From assembly GCA_959599635.1 (NCBI GenBank), contig CAUGJN010000093.1, positions 1 through 7,381 on the forward strand: a DNA stretch of 7,381 bases, given 5' to 3'. The first letter of the stretch is position 1, and every line of letters starts with the position of its first letter. The notes beneath the pieces were generated by a model that made no database searches, was not told the origin of the DNA, and saw nothing but the letters and a program-made list of their open reading frames with translations. The translations under genes were made by a program, and so were the position numbers. Of this stretch, positions 1-7,000 are shown piece after piece. This DNA comes from an uncultured Collinsella sp. GTDB lineage: Bacteria; Actinomycetota; Coriobacteriia; Coriobacteriales; Coriobacteriaceae.

Positions 1-61
1 GGACTCGAACCCGCGAGTGTCAGCTTGGGAAGCTGATGCCTTACCACTTGGCGATGCCCGC
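1..61 (-). tRNA. tRNA-Gly (anticodon CCC), 3' part cut by window edge
   Basis: Read on the minus strand from base 61, the sequence gives acceptor strand GCGGGCA, a D arm with GCC/GGC stem and an AAGTGGTAA loop, then an anticodon arm with stem TCAGC/GCTGA and loop TTCCCAA. The anticodon CCC (complement of 27-29) reads the glycine codon GGG. The T arm follows, with GCGGG and loop TTCGAGT. The window begins inside the 3' side of the T stem, so the end of that stem, the 3' acceptor strand and any encoded CCA are missing. The gene is otherwise intact, with canonical arm lengths. It decodes glycine codons in translation. It points away from the adhesin gene at 359 and shares the intergenic region with it. 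Confidence 0.93.
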
Positions 62-74
62 ATATGTGGGGGAT

Positions 75-104
75 AGTATAACGCGGTTGTCTTGTTCGAT
101 ACAA
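75..104 (-). promoter_or_regulatory. Candidate promoter of the tRNA-Gly gene
   Basis: On the minus strand, TATACT (75-80) makes a good -10 element and lies 13 bases before the first tRNA base. TTGTAT (99-104) is a weaker -35 element at an 18-base spacing. This geometry would start transcription at about base 68, a few bases before the mature tRNA 5' end, leaving a short leader for RNase P. The -10 match is 5 of 6 and the -35 match about 3 of 6 to the housekeeping sigma consensus. The assignment rests on position and sequence match only. Confidence 0.45.
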
Positions 105-209
105 GGGTGGCGATACTTGTTTTAGCTGTGGAGATTCGTTTGAAAATCGTATCAATTGTGGAGACAAGGACCTTTGGCCTCCTTTTCTCCTTATCTTCTA
201 CCTGCGCTT

Positions 210-238
210 TTGCTTGATTGTTGTATTTGAGCTCTATT
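210..238 (+). promoter_or_regulatory. Weak candidate promoter for the adhesin gene
   Basis: TTGCTT (210-215) and TCTATT (233-238) are separated by 17 bases, the optimal spacing for a housekeeping promoter. Matches to consensus are 3 of 6 and 4 of 6, so this is the best of several poor candidates. Transcription would begin near base 245 and give a leader of about 115 bases containing the hairpin at 282-335. A weak core promoter would suit a regulated or phase-dependent surface protein, but that is inference. Confidence 0.25.
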
Positions 239-281
239 TGTCAGGAATTGGGCAAGCTTTTGGTCAGGCTCCGGTACTTAC

Positions 282-335
282 CCGCATGAACCTCGGGGGT
301 AGCCTCATCCTACGCGTCGCAACCTCCCCATGCGG
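282..335 (+). promoter_or_regulatory. Possible hairpin in the adhesin 5' leader
   Basis: CCGCATG (282-288) is perfectly complementary to CATGCGG (329-335). Inside it, GGGGGT (295-300) can pair with ACCTCC (322-327) with one G-U pair. Together they form a nested stem with a large apical loop that ends 12 bases before the AAGGAG ribosome binding site (348-353). It does not cover that site, so any control would need an alternative fold. I do not recognise it as a known riboswitch or T-box leader. Confidence 0.25.
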
Positions 336-358
336 CGCACGAGGGATAAGGAGCAGCC

Positions 359-3300
359 ATGTCCAACGCACCCACGCACTCTGTCCACAGCGCAATCGCA
401 ACAGGTCCGCTGCTCCTGCTCCTCTTCCTGCTTTTCGGCTGTCTGGCACCGGGAGCCGCATTTGCCGTCGATGGCTACGACCAGCTCGGCTTCCGCACTA
501 TCAGCGATGATTGTGGGCTCTTCTTTATCGGCAAGTATGAAGCTCAAGACGCCTCGATTGCCTACTGCATGAACCAGGAGCGTCCCGGCCCCACCAAGCC
601 GGGCGGCCCATGGCTCAACTTTGATCAAGGCTGGGTGTGGCTCGACGACGAATTCGCAGCAATCGTTTGTCACGGATATCCTACCGCCACGTCGTTTGGC
701 GGTTACCATCTTTCACCCGATCGCGCCCGCGCCGCCACCCAGCTTGCCGTATGGATGCTCAACGGCACCACCCATGTCGACGGCACCTACTCCTACACGA
801 CCGCTCAGGGCAAAACCAAGAGCGGGCGCTTTACCGCCGACAATGAAGTCGTGGCGGCTGCGCGGTGGCTCCACGACAGCGCAAAATCAGGAAGCATCAA
901 AGCCGCTCCGCACCGCGCGCGGCGCTATCTAGGAACCGTATCGGGCGGCAGCAGACGTCAAGATATGCTCTATGTACTGCCGGCGGTCTCTGTTTCCTTC
1001 CAAAAGCAGTCTGCGAACACCGTTATTACCAGCGGAAACAATACCTATCAGTTTACCGGGGCAACATTCGATATTTTTGAGAGCGCCAGCGACGCACGTG
1101 TTGGCACCATCCAGATGGACGGCAACGGTCGAGCACAGGCAACACTCCTACCCAACACGGCATACTACCTAGTTGAGACAACAGCGCCAGCTGGTTATAT
1201 CCCCCGGCACGATCGTATTGCCTTTACCACGACGGATAACGGCGGATACGTCACCATTGATGAACAACCCGGCACCATTACCTTGCGCATTGTAAAGCTC
1301 GACGCCGCAACGAATGCAGGCCCCCAAGTTGGGGCTTCGCTCGCAGGAGCAGAATTCGTATGCGTATCGCAATCAACCCTTGGATGGACACAAACTCTCA
1401 GGACCGATGAAAGCGGTCGAGCTACCCTCACCGATGTCCCGCTGGGAACCTTTACCATCTATGAATCGAAGGCGCCCGAGGGCTATTTGCCCTCCGGTGA
1501 CAGCTGGTCTTACACCGTCGGAGCCGACCAGCTCGGCGATTCAGGCGTGGTCGAGATCGAATCTCGCGTTTCCGATACCCCCATTGCGTTTGACCTTGAG
1601 ATTTCCAAATTCAAGGACTACGGCAATAGCGATCAATCCGGCCTGGAGCAGCCGGCAGGAGATGTTGTCTTTGAGGTTGTCAGTAACAGCTCTCAGCAGG
1701 TTGTTGGCACACTGACTACAAACATCTATGGCTTTGCCTCCACCAAAGACCAGCCCGAAGCATGGTTCGGCACAGGCAAGCGACCAGCCGGTGTCCACGG
1801 AGCCGTCCCATACGACCGCGCCGGCTACACGGTTCGTGAGGTTCCGGAAACCGTCCCCGAGGGTTTTAAACGTGCGGGGGAATGGACCGTCGAGGCCAAT
1901 CAGATTTCCGACGGCGCCGAGCTTCAATATATCGTGGACAACCACGCTCTGTCGACGCATCTCCAGATTGTAAAACGCGATGCCCAAACAGGCGCTTCTG
2001 TTCCCCTAGCCGGATTCACCTTCCAACTCCTCGACAGCAATCACAAACCTGTCTCACAAACATGCTGGTATCCAGCACATAACGTAATGGACACCTTTAC
2101 GACTGACGCGACCGGCACCGTCACACTGCCCGAATCGCTCGTGCCGGGCACCTATTATGTACGCGAAACCTCGGCCAAAGAGCCCTATCTTGTCGGCGGA
2201 GAGATCGAGGTAAACATACCCGCCGATATAAACCTAACGCCCGTTGCAATCGTCTCGTATTATGACCGCGCCGCGACCGGAAACATCAGGATCGTTAAAA
2301 CCGATGCCGTAGACGGCAGCAGCCTCGCGGGCGCCATCTTTGAGATCCGTGCCACAGGTGATATCGTGCGCCCCGACGGTAGCATTGCCGCGCTCGACGG
2401 TGAGACTGTCGCTACCGTCACGACGGATGAAACTGGAGAAGCACGCGCGGACGACCTCCCGCTGGGATCTGGCACCGCACGCTACGAGGTTGTCGAGACT
2501 CAAGCGCCGACCGGCTTCTTACTCGACCGGACGCACCATATCGTCGACCTTACCTATGCCGACCAGAAAACACCCGTTGTGGAAGCACGGCTTAACGTAT
2601 CCGACGATTACACCAAGGTTGATATCTCCAAGGTCGATGCAAGCGGAGAGCAGGAAGTGAAAGGCGCACAGCTCACCTTATATGGTCCCGATAAAACCGA
2701 AATAGACTCCTGGACCTCATCCGACAAGCCGCACCGCATCGAACATCTTGCACCCGGCACCTACTCGTTGCGCGAAACGATGTCTCCGCGGACCTATGAC
2801 CTTGCCGAGGAGATAACGTTTGAAATAAAGGATACGGGAGAAGTCCAATCCGTCGCGATGAAGGATGCGCCCATCGAGATCAAAGGACAGGTCGACAAGC
2901 GTCAGGAACTTGTCCAACCTATCGGGAAGGGTCTGTTGGCTAACGGCGATGGAAAAAACCGCGCCGCGATGCAAACCAATACGGACGGACTTTTCTCCTA
3001 TACCATCGATGCTCGAAACGATTCCGCTACTTGGGTTGATGAGTTTACGATTACCGATGATCTTGAGTGCGCCAAAGACGGCACGGCGAGATTCGTCTCA
3101 ATCGAAACCCCCGTCGCCATCGGCGACCTCAACGGTCTGTGCAACGTGTGGTATCGCACGATGCCGTTGGACTCGACAGACGTCGATGAGCCGGCAAACG
3201 CGACGCTTGACGATGGGCACGAAAATCCTTGGCTTGAGTCCGACGAAGTAAAAGAGAGTCTGGGTGAAGATTGCCGCCTCGTCGATTACGACGGCTGGCA

Positions 3301-3790
3301 CCTCTGGAAGGCGGATGTCTCGACCACGGAATCCGCCACACTCGAGGCGAAAGAACTCGACCTTGCATCCAATACCGTCGTGACGGGCATTCGCATTGAA
3401 TACGGTGCGGTAGCCGCCGACTTTACGACTCGAAGCGATGCGGATTCTTGGACCCGTGATGATCTCAAAGATGAGCACGACGACCTTGACGATGCCAGAG
3501 CAATCCTTGGCACAGATGCTCGGGGCGCAGTCGTGCACATGCAGGCAACGTCGGCTTATACACCCCAAACTGCACTCACCAACAGCGCACGCGTCGATCT
3601 TTGCCGCAACGGCGGCGGCGATAAACTTGAGTCACATGACGAGGACAGTGTCATTCAACGCTGTACCCTACCGCAGGACCTACCGGCAACAGGATCAGCC
3701 CCCATCGCCGCTTGCATCACCGCGCTCCTGACCTCGGGTGCCGCAGCCCTATGGTTCGCTCGCCTTAGGTCAATCCCAAAGAAGCGCTAG
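359..3790 (+). CDS. LPXTG-anchored thioester-domain surface adhesin with SpaA/CnaB-like repeats
   Basis: This 1143-residue surface protein probably binds host or partner ligands covalently. The ATG at 359 is set by AAGGAG (348-353), five bases upstream. A signal peptide (about 1-36, hydrophobic core 16-30, likely cleavage after AFA36) is followed by a thioester domain (about 38-205): Cys70 in AYCMN and Gln128 in ATQLAVW fit the known Cys-Gln thioester pair. About six CnaB/SpaA-like domains follow, each with a first-strand Lys and a later Glu: K216/E273, K313/E369, K417/E494, K539/E603, K647/E713, K758/E806. Motifs such as LVETTAPAGY and VVETQAPTGF are typical of intramolecular isopeptide domains. 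Residues 841-1100 form a different beta-rich domain, DUF11-like at best. The end has LPATG (1108-1112), a membrane segment and a tail ending KKR, so sortase would anchor it to the wall. No sortase or pilin motif is visible, which favours a monomeric or tip adhesin over a pilus backbone. The ligand is unknown. The gene stands alone and ends at a terminator. Confidence 0.93.
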   Translation: MSNAPTHSVHSAIATGPLLLLLFLLFGCLAPGAAFAVDGYDQLGFRTISDDCGLFFIGKYEAQDASIAYCMNQERPGPTKPGGPWLNFDQGWVWLDDEFAAIVCHGYPTATSFGGYHLSPDRARAATQLAVWMLNGTTHVDGTYSYTTAQGKTKSGRFTADNEVVAAARWLHDSAKSGSIKAAPHRARRYLGTVSGGSRRQDMLYVLPAVSVSFQKQSANTVITSGNNTYQFTGATFDIFESASDARVGTIQMDGNGRAQATLLPNTAYYLVETTAPAGYIPRHDRIAFTTTDNGGYVTIDEQPGTITLRIVKLDAATNAGPQVGASLAGAEFVCVSQSTLGWTQTLRTDESGRATLTDVPLGTFTIYESKAPEGYLPSGDSWSYTVGADQLGDSGVVEIESRVSDTPIAFDLEISKFKDYGNSDQSGLEQPAGDVVFEVVSNSSQQVVGTLTTNIYGFASTKDQPEAWFGTGKRPAGVHGAVPYDRAGYTVREVPETVPEGFKRAGEWTVEANQISDGAELQYIVDNHALSTHLQIVKRDAQTGASVPLAGFTFQLLDSNHKPVSQTCWYPAHNVMDTFTTDATGTVTLPESLVPGTYYVRETSAKEPYLVGGEIEVNIPADINLTPVAIVSYYDRAATGNIRIVKTDAVDGSSLAGAIFEIRATGDIVRPDGSIAALDGETVATVTTDETGEARADDLPLGSGTARYEVVETQAPTGFLLDRTHHIVDLTYADQKTPVVEARLNVSDDYTKVDISKVDASGEQEVKGAQLTLYGPDKTEIDSWTSSDKPHRIEHLAPGTYSLRETMSPRTYDLAEEITFEIKDTGEVQSVAMKDAPIEIKGQVDKRQELVQPIGKGLLANGDGKNRAAMQTNTDGLFSYTIDARNDSATWVDEFTITDDLECAKDGTARFVSIETPVAIGDLNGLCNVWYRTMPLDSTDVDEPANATLDDGHENPWLESDEVKESLGEDCRLVDYDGWHLWKADVSTTESATLEAKELDLASNTVVTGIRIEYGAVAADFTTRSDADSWTRDDLKDEHDDLDDARAILGTDARGAVVHMQATSAYTPQTALTNSARVDLCRNGGGDKLESHDEDSVIQRCTLPQDLPATGSAPIAACITALLTSGAAALWFARLRSIPKKR

Positions 3791-3799
3791 CGCGATGAA

Positions 3800-3835
3800 A
3801 AAGCGGGCGAGCCAGTCCCCCGGCTCGCCCGCTTT
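3800..3835. terminator. Bidirectional intrinsic terminator between convergent genes
   Basis: A perfect 14-bp inverted repeat (3800-3813 with 3822-3835) encloses an eight-base loop. The stem core is GCGGGCGAGCC with its complement, flanked by A on the left and T on the right. Read on the minus strand the stem runs into five T residues, a good terminator for the 72-residue gene ending at 3857. Read on the plus strand the T run is only three long before a C, so termination of the adhesin transcript, which ends at 3790, may be weaker. The position between two convergent stop codons supports the dual role. Confidence 0.88.
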
Positions 3836-3856
3836 CAATCATTTAAATCGCCGTAT

Positions 3857-4075
3857 CTACTCTGCAGACGAAGATCCACCATCAACGATTGCTTGCTCGG
3901 ACTCAGGAATCCCATCGGCACCCGTGCTCTGTTCTTGCTCCACCTCTTCGCTGATTGCGGAGGCGGGGGTCGAGCCCTTCGCACCCACGATATAGGCGGC
4001 TCCAAACCCCAACGCAATGGCAATCAAGGTCAAAATCACGTAGACAGGCCAATGGCGCTTAATATACGAAAACAC
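3857..4075 (-). CDS. Small single-pass membrane protein, 72 residues
   Basis: I do not recognise this family. It has a short basic N terminus (YIKRHW), one hydrophobic membrane segment at about residues 10-31 ending in a small-residue stretch (GFGAAYIVGA), then an acidic, Ser/Glu-rich tail of about 40 residues with no obvious fold. The positive-inside rule predicts the N terminus in the cytoplasm and the acidic tail outside. The start is GTG at 4075, supported by AAGGAG (4081-4086) with a five-base spacer. The gene begins 21 bases after the stop codon of the large M28-like membrane protein, so the two are very likely co-transcribed, and it ends just before a terminator. It may be a partner or stabiliser of the upstream protein; that is inference from position alone. 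Confidence 0.85.
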   Translation of the reverse strand: MFSYIKRHWPVYVILTLIAIALGFGAAYIVGAKGSTPASAISEEVEQEQSTGADGIPESEQAIVDGGSSSAE

Positions 4076-4080
4076 GTTGA

Positions 4081-4086
4081 CTCCTT
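4081..4086 (-). promoter_or_regulatory. Ribosome binding site deciding the GTG start at 4075
   Basis: On the minus strand AAGGAG is followed by five bases (TCAAC) and then GTG. It lies in the short gap after the TAG stop of the upstream gene (4097-4099). This near-consensus site is the main reason for accepting a GTG-started short gene here. Confidence 0.85.
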
Positions 4087-4096
4087 AGAGCTCCGT

Positions 4097-7000
4097 CTAC
4101 GAACGGCGAATAACCTCGGTCACGACCTCGGATACCGTGGCAATGTTCGTCGGGTTGACATTGTGGGGCAGGTCGTCCTCGGTACGAGCGCAAGCCAGAC
4201 GCGTGCCGTCCACGCCGGCGATGGTGAGGGCTCGGCGGCTCGCCTCGAGCGCGGCGTAGGCATCGGTCTTGGCATAGGGCATCTCGAGCGCGCCACAATC
4301 GACATGGAACGACTTGCACACCTTGCTGACCAGGTTCATGATGCGGCGATCGCCCTTGAGCAGCTGCTGTTCGCCCTCAACCGTCACCACCGAAAGCCTA
4401 CCGGCGCCGACGGATTCAAGATTGATGAAGAAGACGCCGCGGAGCTTATCGCGATGCGAAGCCAAGAAGGCCTTCATACCGGCGCCATCACAATCCGAGG
4501 CGCCCGTTGCCACAAACCAGATATCGTGACCGAGCAGCTCATCGTCGCCCATAGAGGCGACAGCCGAGAGCATATCTTCGGAAGAAGCGCCGTCGGAAGA
4601 CGTAGCGCCGCCCTTCCAGCCATCGTTATCGTCCTCGAAATTATCCCACGAACCGATGCCGCGACCGGACTTCTTGGCATCGTAATCGTCTTCGACGCCC
4701 AGCCAGTCACTCATGCTGTCCTGTTCGTTTTTCTTTTTACGACCGAACAGGCCGCCCAGGCCGCGCTTGCGAGACTTGGGTGCCGCAGGGGCGGGAGCCG
4801 AAATGGTCTCGATCGGCTGTGCGCCCGACGCAACGGGCATAGGAGGCGCAACGGGTGCCGATGTGGGTTCGGGACCCTGGGCGGTAGCAAAGGGGTCGTT
4901 GACCTGTGCGGAGGGATCGGGAAGGTCGAACAGCGACGTGCGAGACGCAACGTTTGTCTGCTTCATCGACGGCAGCGACGGATCGGGGACCGAAGCCAGC
5001 GGAGACGAGGAGGGTGCAGGCGACGGTGCCGACGCCGGATCGGGAACATTCATCTGCGGACGCGGCGATGCTTGGGAGGAAATCTGGGCCATAAGGGAAT
5101 CGACCGTTTCGTCCTGGGTGGGAGCGACATCGGCAACCGTGGCACCGGAACCACTCGGGGTCGGCATGGTGAAAATCTGCGTGGAGTAAGGCCTCGACTC
5201 ATCCGTCTCGGGAGTCTCGGAAACCGCAGGCACCTCCTCCTGCTCGACCTCGGCCGAATCACCTTGATCGGCTGCCGCGTATTGCTCTTCGTCAGAGTTG
5301 ACCTCGACGGACTCGTCCTCGGCAGCATCCTGAATTTCGGCAGCATCAATGGGCTCGCCATCGTCTGCCGCGTCGCCCTGCTCATCGGAAACAGGAAGGG
5401 GCTCGGCAATCGCGGTGCCTTGCTTTTCAAACGTTATCGTGGAATCGAACTGCGCGGCATCAAACGACATGGTGCTATCGACGTGCTGCTGAGCCTCGAA
5501 AGACGTCGTCGCCTCAACAACATCCGTGGACGCCGGTTGCTGGGACTCAAAGGACGTTGTAGCTTCGGCAGCGTCGACGGGCGCGGACTGCATAGCCTCG
5601 TTCTGCTCGAGCTCTTGCGCCGCGCGCTCACGTGCCGCCTCGGCTGCCTGCTGCTGAGCGATAGCCTCCTGCTCGGCAGCCTCGCGTGCGGCAGCGCGCT
5701 TCTCCTCGAAATCGTCGACAAATTTCTTGCCCTTTGCAAGCGCACCCTTAAAGAAGTTGGAAGCACTGGCGCCAATCGAAGAGAACGCGGATGCAATATC
5801 GGCATGGGGCGTTGCCGCGGGAATCTCGGCCGAAAAATCAGTATCGCTCTCGTAAGACACGCGCCTCGGCTGTTCAACGTAATCGTCGTCAGGCTCGTCC
5901 GCAACGTCTTGCGCCGGCGCGGCGGGGGCCAAAATGTCCAGTCCTGCCGCGGGATCGATCGCGGACACCGCCTCGGGCTCGGCAACGGCAGCGGTAACCG
6001 CGGCAGACTCATCATCCACGGTGACGGCGGGCGCAGGTGCAGTCACGACGGGGGCAGGCTCGGGCTCAAACGTCGGCTCCTCGCCCTCCTCGTAATCGAG
6101 CGTGCAGGACTCGGGAAGCATCCCGAGCGCACGGATGGCATCCGAACCAAAGCGGATGTTGCCGGCGGCATTGCGATAGAGCTTGGGCTCGGGCTCGGCC
6201 GCGACAGGCTCCTCCGCCGGCTCGGCAGCGGAAACCTCGTCATTGAACTCTTCAGCCTGGACAGCCTGATTCTGATCCTCGGGCACAATGGCGCCAATCA
6301 GCGTCTCGCCGGCAGACGCACCCTCAAAGCCCTCGATCTGCTCGTCGAAATCCTCACCCTGTTCGGGCTCGGCCTGAGCGTCGGGAGCAATCGGCTGACC
6401 GAACTCATCCTCGGCGTAGGTAGGCTCTTCATACTCGATGGTGTTGCCGTAGTCGTTTTGCTGTTGGGCCGCGGCATACTCCGCTGCTGCGCGCGCCATC
6501 TCCTCGGCACGACGCTTCTGCTCCCCAAAATAGGTATCGAACGGAACATCGTCGGGAAACTCGTTTTCGCCCTGGAAGGGAGCAACGTTGTCCATAACGC
6601 CGAGCATAGCGGCGACAGAAGACTTGTTGCACACCGCGCCGGACGTATAGGGAAGAATGTAGCGGTTAGAAATGATGTTTGCCGCGTTGGCGAGCGCAAC
6701 GAGGGAAGCGAGGATCGCGACAATCCACAGCAGAACCTTGAGCGCGCCGGGGAGCGGCAGGATACGCAAGATGGCAACGGCAGCAGGGGCAACCGTGGCA
6801 ACGGGCAACAGCTTGGCGATGAGCGCACGATACGAAGCATAGGGCTCGCGGGCGAGCAGCTCGGCACGGGGAGAGTCGTAGTGTGCGACAACGACCACCG
6901 GGCGGTTGCGCGGAGACGCGAGCGGGCCCGAGGCCTTGTGGTAGGCGATGACATTTTGGCTCACGCCCGTCTTGCCCAGGCGTGAAACCACGGGGTGGCC

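Larger units (their letters stand above)
62..358. other. Gene-free divergent intergenic region
   Basis: About 297 bases separate the tRNA-Gly gene from the divergently oriented adhesin gene, and I see no credible gene here. Open frames that enter from either side lack a good ribosome binding site or run inside the adhesin gene. The tRNA side (75-120) holds the tRNA promoter and short repeats: CGATAC at 97-102 and 111-116, CTTGT/ACAAG/CTTGT at 91, 101 and 116. Farther right, TGTGGAGA occurs twice, 30 bases apart (127-134 and 157-164). The stretch 165-235 is rich in T and C. The last 80 bases before the start codon can fold as a hairpin. No convincing att site or insertion element was found. 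Confidence 0.6.

Noticed and set aside
1..120. tRNA-Gly as an integration site for a mobile element
   Set aside because: No integrase, no direct copy of the tRNA 3' end and no mobile gene is visible, and the tRNA 3' end itself is outside the window, so it cannot be supported.
428..448. Lipoprotein reading of the adhesin signal peptide (LFGC, Cys28)
   Set aside because: Phe at -2 does not fit the lipobox, a good signal peptidase I site (AFA, residues 34-36) follows, and the C-terminal LPATG signal already explains anchoring.
305..709. Minus-strand frame of 134 codons over the adhesin start
   Set aside because: It overlaps the signal peptide and thioester domain of a clear gene on the other strand and has no ribosome binding site or recognisable domain.
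359..3790. The adhesin as a pilus backbone subunit
   Set aside because: No pilin motif (WxxxVxVYPK type) and no neighbouring sortase or second pilin gene was seen. The N-terminal thioester domain fits a tip or monomeric adhesin better.
3795..3995. Plus-strand ATGAAAAAG just after the adhesin stop, resembling a small gene
   Set aside because: The first codons are the terminator stem and the rest overlaps the well-supported minus-strand 72-residue gene. No ribosome binding site is present.
3893..6985. A 1030-codon open frame on the plus strand across the M28-like gene and part of the 72-residue gene
   Set aside because: It is in the register where each codon is the reverse complement of a sense codon. 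Stops there need TTA, CTA or TCA in the sense gene, which are rare in GC-rich codon use, so a long open antisense frame is expected. Its product is Arg/Gly/Leu-rich without recognisable domains, and no good ribosome binding site precedes it.
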